Shown piece after piece: positions 18,052-27,565 of a DNA stretch of 64,000 nucleotides. The notes beneath the pieces are model-generated. The model saw nothing but the letters and a program-made list of their open reading frames with translations, was not told the origin of the DNA and did no database searches. This DNA is from Candidatus Limimonas egerieequi (lineage in GTDB: Bacteria; Bacillota; Clostridia; Oscillospirales; Acutalibacteraceae): NCBI GenBank assembly GCA_018064455.1, contig JAGHVH010000012.1, forward strand, positions 21,982 through 85,981. Reading direction: 5' to 3'. The position numbers and the translations under genes are program-made. How positions within the stretch are numbered: the stretch's first letter is position 1; the number at the start of each line of letters is the position of its first letter.

Positions 18052-20321
18052 TCCTCGTCAACTCCCTTCATAAGCTTTGAGACGTCACGGCGCTTAGGGT
18101 CAACGCTTATTTCTATTCTTGATACAATCGCAGTCAAAATGCCCGCAAGTATAAAGTAAATAATTGCTGTGACAATAAGTGGGAAGAATGCCTCGTATGT
18201 GCGAGAACGTACAATGTCACCCATCTTGGTCAAATCCTGAACAGCGATATAACCTACAACGGCAGTACCCTTAATTAAGGATACAATTTCTGACTTAAGC
18301 ATTGGAAGGAAGAACTGTGCTGCTTGAGGAAGCACCATCTTAAAGAATGCAGCCCTCTGAGAATAGCCAAGTGCCAGTGCTGCTTCAGTCTGTCCTTTAT
18401 CAATAGATGCAACGCTTGTATTAAGCATGCCGAGTACAGATACTGCAAACGTCATACTAAATCCAACAATCGCAACACTTGTACCCGAAAGCGATGCGCG
18501 AGCAAAAACTATGTAAAACAGTATCATCAAAAATACTACTATTGGCATACCCTGTAACAGCCATGAGAAGAAATCCACAATCTTGTTAAACAAGAAGTTC
18601 TCACGTTTATATCCAAGGTAAATCAAAAATCCAAGCGCAGTACCAAAGATTATTGAAAGTACTGTAATAATCATTGTTGACTCAATTCCAGAGAGGAAGA
18701 GTTTCCAACGTCCTTCACGGATAAATGTCTTCTCAAAACTTGATGCAATGCCATCAAAGAAGTTTGAATCAGAAGCTGCCACACTGGCTGTCTTACTAAC
18801 AAAGCATGTGCCTCCAACATAGTTTGGAACAGTCATAAGCATTGTTTCTTGACGCTCAGGCGTTATAGTAATGCAACTACCTGCAATATCAACTTTACCT
18901 GCTGCTACTGCTGCAAGCATTCCTTGAAAATCGTAGTTTGTAATCTCAAGACCATAGCCATATTCTTGGCAGAAATGGTATACAACGTCAGCATCATAAC
19001 CAACATTTTTACCATTTAATACAAAGCCCATTGGCGCACCGATTGATGATGATATAGCCATTTTTATCGTGCCGTTTTCAGCTGTAAGCGCAGACAAATC
19101 CATCGCTTTGCCACGCTCTTCATCAGTACCATCAAACCAGAGGCTTTCAATTTCCTTTAATGTGCCATCCTCCGTGGACTTTTCCAAAAACTCGTTCATC
19201 AAAGCGAGTAATTCATCATTGCCTTTTGACAAGATATAACCATACTTTTCTTCAACAAGAAAACCAGGAATAACACTTTGGTTATCAAACTCTGCAGCAA
19301 GCATATAGAGCAATGGATAGTCGCCAGCATAGGCATCAATCTTACCAGAATTAAGTGCGATAGCAAGATCCGGTATTGCTGTAAATTCAACCCTCTCAAC
19401 ATCTGGCATAGCCTTTTCAAGATATTCGCTTGTAACAGCGCCAGTAAGTACGCCAACCTTTTTACCATGGATGTCATCAATGCTCTTGTACATAAGCTCT
19501 GCTTTCTGAGCAAAGTCCTGTGGTCTAACTACAATAGATGCACCTGACTTGTAAACAGGATTTGAAAACTGGAGTGATTCACGGCGCTCATCAGTAATAG
19601 TAATTGACGAACCAGCCATATCATAGACGCCCTCAGTAACACCTGGCATAATTGAGCCAAATGTAACATCCGATACCTCTATTCCATATCCCTTTGCAAG
19701 GCAGAACTTCTCAGCAAGTTCAACCTCGTATCCAGCAAGCTTGCCATCCTTCATATAAGCAAACGGAGGGTTAAGTGACTCTGTTGCAAATTTAATCACA
19801 CGTCCAGCGGTGTTCGGAACATCCGAAATTGCAACATCAAGTTCTGGATTCTCACCCTCAATCCACTTTGCTTTGAGTTCATCAAGCTCAGAATACGACT
19901 CTAAGAATTCATTGAACTCATCACAGAGCTCTGATTCAAGTGGGAATACCTCACCAATATCCTGAATAAAGAGTTCTTCTGGAAGTATTGCAAAATCAGC
20001 TTCTGATTCGCGAGTGGCAAAGGCAATACTTGGTGCATCACCAATAAATGCATCCACCCTGCCTGCGCCAAGTGCAGTTAACATATCAGCATAATTTGCG
20101 TAATACTCGATATTTGCATCTGGTACAATTTCAAGTATTAATTTGTCATACACTGCTCCTTGGCATACAGCAATAGTACGACCAGAAAGGTCAGCAGCCT
20201 CCCCAATCTTACCCTTATTAATATCCACTGTTTTTTTCTTACATCCAGTAAAGCAGAACATGAAAATAAGCACCACCATAAGTAGTGCTGTAATTCTCAA
20301 TAATCGATTCCTACGTGTCAT
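18048..20321 (-). CDS. amino-acid ABC transporter: multiple binding-protein lobes fused to permease
   Basis: 757 residues from ATG 20321. Lipoprotein signal with lipobox FCFTGC, then SBP_bac_3-type segments: one that looks like a lone second lobe (about 40-155), a complete binding protein (about 170-400) and a lone first lobe (about 420-515). A His/Glu/Gln-type permease domain follows (six helices, EAALALGYSQRAAFFKMVLPQA as the ATPase-coupling loop). With the downstream ATPase it makes a complete amino-acid importer tethered to the membrane. The start could also be TTG 20336. Confidence 0.88.
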   Translation of the reverse strand: MTRRNRLLRITALLMVVLIFMFCFTGCKKKTVDINKGKIGEAADLSGRTIAVCQGAVYDKLILEIVPDANIEYYANYADMLTALGAGRVDAFIGDAPSIAFATRESEADFAILPEELFIQDIGEVFPLESELCDEFNEFLESYSELDELKAKWIEGENPELDVAISDVPNTAGRVIKFATESLNPPFAYMKDGKLAGYEVELAEKFCLAKGYGIEVSDVTFGSIMPGVTEGVYDMAGSSITITDERRESLQFSNPVYKSGASIVVRPQDFAQKAELMYKSIDDIHGKKVGVLTGAVTSEYLEKAMPDVERVEFTAIPDLAIALNSGKIDAYAGDYPLLYMLAAEFDNQSVIPGFLVEEKYGYILSKGNDELLALMNEFLEKSTEDGTLKEIESLWFDGTDEERGKAMDLSALTAENGTIKMAISSSIGAPMGFVLNGKNVGYDADVVYHFCQEYGYGLEITNYDFQGMLAAVAAGKVDIAGSCITITPERQETMLMTVPNYVGGTCFVSKTASVAASDSNFFDGIASSFEKTFIREGRWKLFLSGIESTMIITVLSIIFGTALGFLIYLGYKRENFLFNKIVDFFSWLLQGMPIVVFLMILFYIVFARASLSGTSVAIVGFSMTFAVSVLGMLNTSVASIDKGQTEAALALGYSQRAAFFKMVLPQAAQFFLPMLKSEIVSLIKGTAVVGYIAVQDLTKMGDIVRSRTYEAFFPLIVTAIIYFILAGILTAIVSRIEISVDPKRRDVSKLMKGVDEE

Positions 20322-20390
20322 GTTATTACCGTCCAAAAAAGCTCATTAAAATATGAAACTATTATAACATAAAAATCTGATATTTAATAC

Positions 20391-20419
20391 TTGCAATAAC
20401 AATATCATTGTGTTATATT
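20391..20419 (+). promoter_or_regulatory. tRNA-Arg promoter
   Basis: TTGCAA (20391-20396), 17 bases, TATATT (20414-20419), 23 bases before the tRNA. Confidence 0.7.
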
Positions 20420-20442
20420 ATTTGAGCGGTTTGACCGCATAT

Positions 20443-20519
20443 GCGCTAGTAGCTCAGCTGGATAGAGTGTTTGGCTACGAACCAAAAGGTCGGGGGTTCG
20501 AGTCCCTTCTGGCGCGCCA
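20443..20519 (+). tRNA. tRNA-Arg (anticodon ACG)
   Basis: 77 bases including an encoded CCA. Acceptor GCGCTAG pairs with CTGGCGC, the D-arm reads AGCTCAGCTGGATAGAGT, the anticodon arm TTTGG-CTACGAA-CCAAA gives ACG, and the T-arm is GGGGGTTCGAGTCCCTT. It stands alone between a leftward and an independent gene block. Confidence 0.97.
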
Positions 20520-20526
20520 ATAAGTA

Positions 20527-20556
20527 AAAGAGGTGCTATGAAAATAGCACCTCTTT
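20527..20556. terminator. terminator after tRNA-Arg and the HD-GYP gene
   Basis: AAAGAGGTGCTAT-GAAA-ATAGCACCTCTTT, with convergent transcription units on both sides. Confidence 0.85.
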
Positions 20557-20557
20557 C

Positions 20558-22207
20558 TTATTGTAAATAAAACGATTCGATTGTAGGCAAGCATTCATCA
20601 AAGTACTTCTTAAGTGATGGATCGAAGTGTGAGCCAAAGGACTCTTCCATAATGCTGTTTGCCTTTTCAAATGTCATTGCGTCCTTATAGCAGCGTTTGG
20701 ACACAAGCGCGTCATAAACATCCGCTATCGCCATTATCCTTGCGGCGAGTGGTATATCCTCGCCAGCAAGCTTCTCTGGATAGCCAGTGCCATTCCACTT
20801 TTCGTGATGGCTTCTGGCGATACTTTCAGTCACATGGATGATAGCGGGAGTTTCAACACCATCTAAAACAGTTACTACCAAATCAGCGCCGCGTTCAGAG
20901 TGAGACTTCATAATCTCAAATTCCTCATCAGTGAACTTGCCTGGTTTTAAGAGTATGCTATCCGGGATAGTTATCTTGCCAAGGTCATGAAGTGGCGCCG
21001 TTGTAATAACGGCATGAAGCAATTGCTCGTTTGCTCCAGGATAATTATCACGAAGCATAGCATCCGCAAGCAATTTCACAATTGCGCTTGTACGCTTGAC
21101 GTGTCCACCTGTATTGTTGTCACGACCTTCGATGATGTCTGCCATGCTTATCATTACTTGCTCTTGGAGATTTTTGATATGCTTGGTCTTTGCTTCAACC
21201 TCGTTCTCCAAATCCTTTTGATAGTTTTCAAGGATTGCAACATTTTCACGAGCGGAGGTCACATCGTAAAGCCAAAGTGCTTTACAGCCGCCCTCTGTAT
21301 CACGAACGATGCTCTCATATGTTTTACCGTCCCAAGAGTACTCCGTTGTCTCACCCGACAGGAGTGACGACAGGACATCGGCACAAGCCGATGGTATCTT
21401 GTCACTCGTTGCAAGGTTTGCAAGGGATGGGAACATTGTGCGTGCAAATGGGTTGGCTCCCTTGTATTTTCCATCCGATGTGAAAACAATCAATGCTGAA
21501 TCAAGGCCCTTGTACGCCTCCTGCTCGACGATATTGGCGCTGTCATAGATATCACCAAACATCGAAAGCAAGAACAGGGTTACGATACCCGCAAACAGGG
21601 ATGTAGCATTGATATAATTCGCAACTGCCATATCTACAAAAAGTGAAATGAAATATGCAATGAGCGAGAATGTTGGTATCAAGAAAAGAATCTGGACCTG
21701 TTTTTTGCGCTTGAGACTAAACTCTTTCTTGTGCGCAATAAAGAGAATAACAAAGTAGCATATCAAAAATACACTTGGTAAATATGAGAAGATATAAAAC
21801 AAAATTCCTGGCTCAAAGTCAATAATCATAGAGCCATTTGTAGTTACCACATCAAAGCTCTTGTACATCAAAGTATGCTTATCAAAGGTTGATACACCGA
21901 TTGCCACAACAGCAGCAAGTGCAAAAAGTGCAAAGTTTAGCCATTTACGGACTTTCATTTTACAGAAATTAATAAAGTACAAGAAGAATGCGTATGAAAT
22001 AAAGCAATCTGCGAAGAAGAATAGTTTAGTGCCAAGGATATACATATCACCGATGGCGGCCACACTACGGATATAGTAACCAAAGAATTCAACGGCTCCA
22101 AAGGTAAGAATCAGTAAGATATTCTCCTTATCCATACTAGGTTTTTGAAATATCACAACAAAGAAGAACACAACTGTTATTGCAAAAAATAGTAAGAAGC
22201 AATTCAT
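20558..22207 (-). CDS. membrane HD-GYP cyclic-di-GMP phosphodiesterase-like protein
   Basis: 549 residues. About seven transmembrane helices (1-225) resembling the 7TM sensory module of histidine kinases, a PAS-like segment (about 235-325), a short coiled coil, then an HD-GYP domain. Metal and signature residues are intact: HVKRTS, APLHDLGKITIPD, HHEKWNGTGYPEKL and DVYDALVSKRCYK. The family hydrolyses cyclic dinucleotides in response to extracellular or membrane signals. RBS AGGAGG before ATG 22207. Confidence 0.9.
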   Translation of the reverse strand: MNCFLLFFAITVVFFFVVIFQKPSMDKENILLILTFGAVEFFGYYIRSVAAIGDMYILGTKLFFFADCFISYAFFLYFINFCKMKVRKWLNFALFALAAVVAIGVSTFDKHTLMYKSFDVVTTNGSMIIDFEPGILFYIFSYLPSVFLICYFVILFIAHKKEFSLKRKKQVQILFLIPTFSLIAYFISLFVDMAVANYINATSLFAGIVTLFLLSMFGDIYDSANIVEQEAYKGLDSALIVFTSDGKYKGANPFARTMFPSLANLATSDKIPSACADVLSSLLSGETTEYSWDGKTYESIVRDTEGGCKALWLYDVTSARENVAILENYQKDLENEVEAKTKHIKNLQEQVMISMADIIEGRDNNTGGHVKRTSAIVKLLADAMLRDNYPGANEQLLHAVITTAPLHDLGKITIPDSILLKPGKFTDEEFEIMKSHSERGADLVVTVLDGVETPAIIHVTESIARSHHEKWNGTGYPEKLAGEDIPLAARIMAIADVYDALVSKRCYKDAMTFEKANSIMEESFGSHFDPSLKKYFDECLPTIESFYLQ

Positions 22208-22222
22208 CCCTATTCCTCCTAA

Positions 22223-23452
22223 TTAAAACATTTTTCCATCCTTCATAAACTGACCTATATTTACATGTATTATTCCATTTCGTTGTTGAATCAAATCGTT
22301 TCTCGTAATTACATATTTTGGATAATTATCTCGAATCAATTCTAGTGGCTTATATTCACGGTTTTCAGTATCTATATTTTCTAGTATAGTCATCGCCACT
22401 TGAATATAAGAATATTGCATCTGTTGATTCCTTAAAATGAAATCACACTCTAATTTTCCAATTCGACCTATGCTAATAGCATAACCTCGCGATTTTGCAT
22501 AAACAAACACTATGTTTTCAAGAACAGGACCATAATTAATCCTATTATCTGTGTTGGTTGAAAAATAAAATCCCAAATCAACTAAATAATATTTTTGCTC
22601 TCCAGAAATTGACTTGCGAGATTTCAAATCAAAACGTTCACATTTATACAGTATCTTCGCGTCACACAGTATTTGAATATAGTGATTCAATGTTTCTCTT
22701 GTTATATCACTACCTGCTTTGCGAAGATCTTCTAACATATTTGTCAAACTAGTGGTTGCGCCAAAATTATTGATGATATATGACTTAACCACGTTAAATG
22801 TTGAAACATTGCGGATTTTCACTCGCCTTTTGATGTCTTTTTCGAAGATTTCATCTATTATGCCATTAACATAGCTTTTTTTATCAGCCAAACTATCAAT
22901 TGTTAGAGTCTTGGGGAAACCACCTTCAATGATGTAGTTTTCAAATTCAACAATAGTATCTTCACTAACTGGTTTCTTTAAAAACGACTTCATTCCTAGG
23001 TATTCATCGAAAGTAAGAGGATACATTTCAAACTCAATATATCGACCAGTTAGTTTTGTGACCAGCTCACCGCTTAGAAGATATGAATTCGATCCCGTAA
23101 TAAAAATTGAATATTCATCTTCTTCTCTAAAAGCATTGATAACTTCCTCAAAATTCTCAACATTTTGAATTTCATCAATAAATAAGTATTTAATTCCATC
23201 AGTCACACAGAGGTCATCGATTGTCTTTTCAAGCTGTTCTGGAGTCTTAATGGATTTAAATCCTCTTTTATCTAAGTTAATGTACACTACGTTGCTAGGA
23301 GATATTCCTGCATCGAGCAGTTCCTCCATAATTGTCTTCATAAGGCATGATTTTCCACAACGCCTAACACCTGTAATCACTTTAATAAGTTCTGTGTCAT
23401 GGTAAAATCCTCGTATTTTATTTAAATAAATCTCTCTATGATACAGTTTCAT
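22223..23452 (-). CDS. AAA-type ATPase with DUF4143 domain (paralogue 1)
   Basis: 409 residues. N-terminal P-loop GVRRCGKSCLM, Walker B YLFIDEIQNV, sensor ITGSNSYLLSG, then LTGRYIEFEMYPLTFDEYL and a C-terminal PD-(D/E)XK-like part (LECDFIL). This family is widespread and mobile in gut bacteria; function unclear, often with toxin-antitoxin systems. A second copy lies at 44168-45382. AT-rich codon use differs from the core genes beside it, suggesting transfer. Confidence 0.88.
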   Translation of the reverse strand: MKLYHREIYLNKIRGFYHDTELIKVITGVRRCGKSCLMKTIMEELLDAGISPSNVVYINLDKRGFKSIKTPEQLEKTIDDLCVTDGIKYLFIDEIQNVENFEEVINAFREEDEYSIFITGSNSYLLSGELVTKLTGRYIEFEMYPLTFDEYLGMKSFLKKPVSEDTIVEFENYIIEGGFPKTLTIDSLADKKSYVNGIIDEIFEKDIKRRVKIRNVSTFNVVKSYIINNFGATTSLTNMLEDLRKAGSDITRETLNHYIQILCDAKILYKCERFDLKSRKSISGEQKYYLVDLGFYFSTNTDNRINYGPVLENIVFVYAKSRGYAISIGRIGKLECDFILRNQQMQYSYIQVAMTILENIDTENREYKPLELIRDNYPKYVITRNDLIQQRNGIIHVNIGQFMKDGKMF

Positions 23453-23573
23453 AAGTTAGACCTCCGCTGACAATACTATATCACAAAATGGATGTTATTT
23501 CAACATTAAGACGGTATTTTCTTAAAAAAATGCAAAATCTACTGCGTTAAACGGATATTAACTCGAAATAAAC

Positions 23574-23595
23574 GCCCCAAGTTGACGCTTGGGGC
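23574..23595. terminator. hairpin, probable terminator
   Basis: GCCCCAAG-TTGACG-CTTGGGGC in the gene-free stretch 23453-23927; the T run after it is weak. Confidence 0.45.
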
Positions 23596-23640
23596 TGTAT
23601 TTATTCATCGAAGAATTTAAGAAGTATTCAAACGGCAAAT

Positions 23641-23792
23641 CACAAAAAATGTGATTTTTATCACATAATTTTTAAAAAAAATGTGATTTTTATCACATAA
23701 TTTTAAAAAAAAACGTGATTTTTATCACATAATTCTTGAAAATAGCGTGATTTTTAGCACCCCAAAATTACAAAAAATGTGATTTGCCATTC
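23641..23792. repeat. array of five 32-base repeats, each with a GTGAT-TTTT-ATCAC type palindrome
   Basis: GTGATT begins at 23651, 23683, 23715, 23747 and 23779, exactly 32 bases apart. The first three units carry GTGATTTTTATCAC; the fourth (ending in AGCAC) and fifth are degenerate. A-rich and T-rich linkers separate them. The 475 bases 23453-23927 have no gene; this array and two hairpins are what they hold. Confidence 0.85.
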
Positions 23793-23884
23793 GTCTCTCT
23801 ATGAAGAACCTTTCAAAAGATGGTTCCTTCCTCAACATCCCTATATACCTACTTGATAACATCGATAACTTTTTATAAAAAAAC

Positions 23885-23918
23885 AAGACCCCAAATGCCA
23901 TCTAGCATTTGGGGTCTT
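23885..23918 (-). terminator. terminator of the 23.9-kb surface-protein gene
   Basis: AAGACCCCAAATGC / GCATTTGGGGTCTT stem with a T-rich tail on the reverse strand, ten bases past the stop codon. Confidence 0.85.
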
Positions 23919-23927
23919 TTCAACTTT

Positions 23928-24518
23928 TTATTTCTTTTTCAAACAATAAACACTAGCTGCAATGCCAGCCGCTGCAATAATACCTGCAACCGCAACAGTT
24001 GCTCCAGTATTTGTTGTCATGGAGCCAACTAATATTTTTTTATTACCAGTAGGGATAATATCTCCTTTTTCTACTTCTGCAAGCAAGTTATCTACACCAA
24101 TAATTGATGTTGTGTCTTTAAAGAATGATTCAAACTGATTAGTTGTGATTCCTTGGTATTCTCCCTCATCATTAAGAGCAAGAGACTTTAATGTACCGCT
24201 AGCAACAATCAAACCACCGTCTGTTGTAAAATGGTTAACATTATTAGTATAAACACCTGAACCTTTGAAAGATACTTTGTCACCTTTTCTAAGATTTACA
24301 TGACGGCTATTGTCATATGAATTCCAACTTCCACCATTAAGTTTATACTGAACATTACCTGAACGAAAAGCTAATGAAATATCTACGTCTTTTTCCAAGC
24401 TTTCAAAAGTAAGATAATCACTTTCTGGTATCACATCACCAATTTCATACGCGAATGCAGTCACTGCCACCATAGGCACAATAAGCATTGCTAAAACAAT
24501 TGCTAATAAACGTTTCAT
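23928..24518 (-). CDS. secreted, tail-anchored surface protein
   Basis: 196 residues. Signal peptide (MKRLLAIVLAMLIVPMVAVTAFA), a beta-rich middle with YKLNGGSWNSYDN and LRKGDKVSFKGSG, a pattern seen in surface proteins next to leucine-rich repeats, then a hydrophobic helix (about 170-192) ending in LKKK. No LPXTG; the C terminus probably anchors in the membrane. An ECF-type promoter variant (13-base spacer) lies 35 bases upstream. Function unknown. Confidence 0.75.
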   Translation of the reverse strand: MKRLLAIVLAMLIVPMVAVTAFAYEIGDVIPESDYLTFESLEKDVDISLAFRSGNVQYKLNGGSWNSYDNSRHVNLRKGDKVSFKGSGVYTNNVNHFTTDGGLIVASGTLKSLALNDEGEYQGITTNQFESFFKDTTSIIGVDNLLAEVEKGDIIPTGNKKILVGSMTTNTGATVAVAGIIAAAGIAASVYCLKKK

Positions 24519-24552
24519 ATAAAAAACCTCCTGTTTTGTTCTAACACTATTA

Positions 24553-24580
24553 TATACGATGAAACATAAAAAAGGCTACA
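24553..24580 (-). promoter_or_regulatory. ECF-type promoter variant upstream of 24518
   Basis: Reverse strand: TGTAGCCTT, 13 bases, CGTATA. It matches the promoter family described for the GG peptides except for one -35 mismatch pair and a spacer one base shorter. Confidence 0.5.
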
Positions 24581-24638
24581 AAATAATTCCATAGTGGTAT
24601 AATGAGTTTGTATTTTAATCAAATAGGAAGTAATTGTT

Positions 24639-26249
24639 ATGGAAGAGCTTAATAAGCGATTTACACTTAGCAATCAAGAAATCATGGAGGCTGTCGATGA
24701 AGGGGCAGCGACATATATGGCACTGGCAGGCAAAAGAGCTGACAGCGAGAAAACTTTTAAGATTATCCTCGAGGCGTATTTGCTTTGCTTCCAGGATGCC
24801 TATGGCGCTGACGGAAATTGTACCTTGAGAATAAAGCGAGAGTTTGCACAGATCAAAATCTCGATTTATAACAAGGGACCTGCAATGAATCCAATCAGCA
24901 CAGAGGATTCATTGCCAGATGAAGTAGACTTTATTGAAAATTTAACTCACAAGTTGGGCATCGTGTCAAAGTATGAATACTTGACAAAAAATGGTGGTTA
25001 CAACGTTGTATCTTACTTTGCTGAGAAAAAACCACTTAAAAACAAAATGCTCATCTATATCTTAACAGCTATTGCATTGGCTGTTTTGATGTTCTTCCTC
25101 ACTGGACTCTTACCAGAAAGTACACAAGAGATTATCTACACTGGCATCACACAGCCGATATTTAATAAGATGACAGCCATCATCACAACGGTAGCAAGTT
25201 GGCTTGTACTGTTTGCCGTAATCACAGGCATCGGAGGCATGGGTGACACGAGCAAGGTCGGAAAGCTCGGCAAAATGATATTCGGAGAGATGGGTAAGTC
25301 ATATCTCGTTGAGAGCATTTTGCTCGGCATTGCCGGTGGCATATTCTACATGACCACCGTTTCCTCAAGCACCGCAACGGATAACCCGTTTGCTCAAATC
25401 ATTCAGTTGGTGCTCGATATTATTCCATCCAATATCGTCCAACCATTTGTTGATGACAACGCACTACAAATTATTGTCATAGCGATATTTGCTGGTGTTG
25501 TATTACTCCAGATTGGTAAAAAGCTAGAGTATCTTCCAAAGGTTTGTTTTGAGCTGTCAGACCTTGTAAACCAAATGATGCTCATAATTTGCAAGTTGCT
25601 TCCAGTACTTGTATTCTTTGGCATTTACAATATGCTCCTCTCTGGCGAACTTGCAAAGATTATCAGCGTTTACAAGATGATTCTCCTCTTCTTTGGTATA
25701 TGCTTTGTTTTTGTTCTGTTGCTTACATTACGTGCAAAGCACATCACAGGACTCTCTTTTGCAACAATGTTTAAAAAGCAAAAGGATCCGTTTATCATCA
25801 CTCTAACAACCAGTTCACAGGTTGCTGCAATTCCAGAAAACCTCAAAACATTCAAAGACGGTTTTGGAATTGACGAGCGTTTCGCAAACTTTGCGCTTCC
25901 ACTCTGTGTTGTAACCTATATGCCTTGCGGTGCAGTATTCCTTGGCCTTGTAGGCTTCTCACTTGCAAGCATCGCCGGTATCGTAATAGATTTGTCTATC
26001 GTAATCAAAGTAGTTCTAGTTTGCTGTATAGTGGCGATTGCAGCGCCACCTATACCTGGCTCAGCTCTTGCCGTTATGCCTATCATCTTCGCTGCCTGCG
26101 GAATTCCTGGCGACCTCTACCCGCTCGCCATCGTCCTTGGCACAATCATAGGCTACTTGCTTCCAGCATTTAACTGCTACTGCCTTCAGCTCAAGATTCT
26201 CATCTCGGCTTACAGGCTAGACCTTGTTGACAAGAGCAAATGTGCATAA
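24639..26249 (+). CDS. dicarboxylate/amino-acid:cation symporter with N-terminal GHKL-like domain
   Basis: 536 residues. The first ~130 resemble an RsbW-type histidine-kinase-like ATPase domain (FKIILEAYLLCFQDAYG as N-box-like helix, ISIYNKGPAMNPIST as G1-like loop). Residues ~135-535 are a DAACS transporter with eight or more helices and two hairpin regions: MTTVSSSTATDNPF, TTSSQVAAIPENL, PCGAVF and PIPGSALAVMPI. It should import dicarboxylates or amino acids with Na+ or H+. The fused domain may sense nucleotide or regulate transport. Divergent from the surface-protein gene. Confidence 0.85.
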   Translation: MEELNKRFTLSNQEIMEAVDEGAATYMALAGKRADSEKTFKIILEAYLLCFQDAYGADGNCTLRIKREFAQIKISIYNKGPAMNPISTEDSLPDEVDFIENLTHKLGIVSKYEYLTKNGGYNVVSYFAEKKPLKNKMLIYILTAIALAVLMFFLTGLLPESTQEIIYTGITQPIFNKMTAIITTVASWLVLFAVITGIGGMGDTSKVGKLGKMIFGEMGKSYLVESILLGIAGGIFYMTTVSSSTATDNPFAQIIQLVLDIIPSNIVQPFVDDNALQIIVIAIFAGVVLLQIGKKLEYLPKVCFELSDLVNQMMLIICKLLPVLVFFGIYNMLLSGELAKIISVYKMILLFFGICFVFVLLLTLRAKHITGLSFATMFKKQKDPFIITLTTSSQVAAIPENLKTFKDGFGIDERFANFALPLCVVTYMPCGAVFLGLVGFSLASIAGIVIDLSIVIKVVLVCCIVAIAAPPIPGSALAVMPIIFAACGIPGDLYPLAIVLGTIIGYLLPAFNCYCLQLKILISAYRLDLVDKSKCA

Positions 26250-26253
26250 AACA

Positions 26254-26279
26254 AGAGAGTAGGCATCCGCCTACTCTCT
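26254..26279. terminator. bidirectional terminator
   Basis: AGAGAGTAGGC-ATCC-GCCTACTCTCT followed by TTTT, between convergent genes. Confidence 0.85.
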
Positions 26280-26289
26280 TTTCATTTGC

Positions 26290-27537
26290 TTACTTTTTCT
26301 TCTTGTCAGTTGCGCTCTTTACTGCTACGCCTGCGCCAGCGCCTACCAAAAGTGCTACAACAGCAATCAAAACTCCTTGTCCTCCTGACAACATTGAGCC
26401 TGCAACATTGTCGTTTTTAAAGAGGCCTAAAATCTTTTCAATATCAGCCTTGCTAAAACCTACTCCTTGAAGAGCCTTTGTAATCGCAGTTGAATTATCT
26501 GCAACTGAGATCCATTTTGCCTTAAGTGTGGTGCCTGGTTCAAGGACTGTACTCGCTTCCACTTTCTTGTCGCCAAGATACCAACCATCGAAGCAAACGC
26601 CCACTTTCTCTGCGGCAGGGAGCTCGCCAATGACAAGACCATCATAGTTGAGTGTCATTGCCTCGCAGTCACATGTACCACCATTAGCATCAAATTTAAT
26701 ACCATCCTTATACCCAAAAATAACAGCGGCCTTTACTATACCCTTGGTTGGAATAGATGTAATAGCATCATTATTTTCATCAACCCATTTTATAAATTGC
26801 CAGTCGCCCCTTGTTACAGTTGGAAGGTCCATTGTTGATTTTTCTGCTACATTTGCCTCTTTTACATTTTTTGCGTATGAAGTGAAAGTATCAAAATCAA
26901 TAGAACCACCATTGAAGTCCAAAAGCAAGAGCGTGCCCTTTGGTTCAGAGGTTACATTAGGTAATTCTTCCTCTTTTAAACTTTTGGCTTCTAATATAGC
27001 AACGCTATTATCAAATAAATTTAGTGCTCCTTCTAATTTGACATCCTTACCAACAAATGTTATCGAATCCTTAGCTGGTATAAGTGCTAATCTAGACCCT
27101 TGATTACCCGACAAATAGAGGGTGCCTTTATTTGACATATATCCAACATATACAACGATATCCTTAGTAATCAAAGTGTTATTATTTATAACAGACGTAC
27201 ATTCAAATGTTCCCGGATTTTTTGAATCATCATAGATAACAACAGTTGCTTTTCCAAATATATTGATCAATGACGCTTTCATTTTATGACCATTAAGGTT
27301 AATACGAATTGTTTGTTCAACACCTGGTTTAAAATTTATAGTATCTGCCTCTAAAATATCATCCTCTAATGTAATGTTGATTTCTTTTGAACCCGCATAC
27401 GTATTTAATGCTTTATGAATCTGCTGCACAGACGATACAGACCAATCTATTATTTCTTTATCCTCTGCTGCAAATACAGGTAATGCAAGCGCCAGCATCA
27501 TTACAAGTGCAAGAATTATACTTAAAAACTTTTTCAT
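26290..27537 (-). CDS. secreted surface protein with InlB-type repeats, ECF-promoter controlled
   Basis: 415 residues. Signal peptide (MKKFLSIILALVMMLALALP), a beta-helix-like region (about 30-190, INLNGHKMKASLINIFG), two Listeria-Bacteroides (InlB B) type repeats (GDWQFIKWVDENND and CFDGWYLGDKKV), a helical spacer and a C-terminal hydrophobic helix ending SATDKKKK. Membrane tail-anchored. A full-match ECF-type promoter lies at 27566-27594, tying it to the secreted-peptide regulon. Probable adhesin or matrix protein. Confidence 0.82.
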   Translation of the reverse strand: MKKFLSIILALVMMLALALPVFAAEDKEIIDWSVSSVQQIHKALNTYAGSKEINITLEDDILEADTINFKPGVEQTIRINLNGHKMKASLINIFGKATVVIYDDSKNPGTFECTSVINNNTLITKDIVVYVGYMSNKGTLYLSGNQGSRLALIPAKDSITFVGKDVKLEGALNLFDNSVAILEAKSLKEEELPNVTSEPKGTLLLLDFNGGSIDFDTFTSYAKNVKEANVAEKSTMDLPTVTRGDWQFIKWVDENNDAITSIPTKGIVKAAVIFGYKDGIKFDANGGTCDCEAMTLNYDGLVIGELPAAEKVGVCFDGWYLGDKKVEASTVLEPGTTLKAKWISVADNSTAITKALQGVGFSKADIEKILGLFKNDNVAGSMLSGGQGVLIAVVALLVGAGAGVAVKSATDKKKK

Positions 27538-27565
27538 GGAATCCCTCCGTTTCCCTTTTATCTAT

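Noticed and set aside
23641..23792. CRISPR array
   Set aside because: The 32-base periodic units have no unique spacers and no cas genes are in the window.
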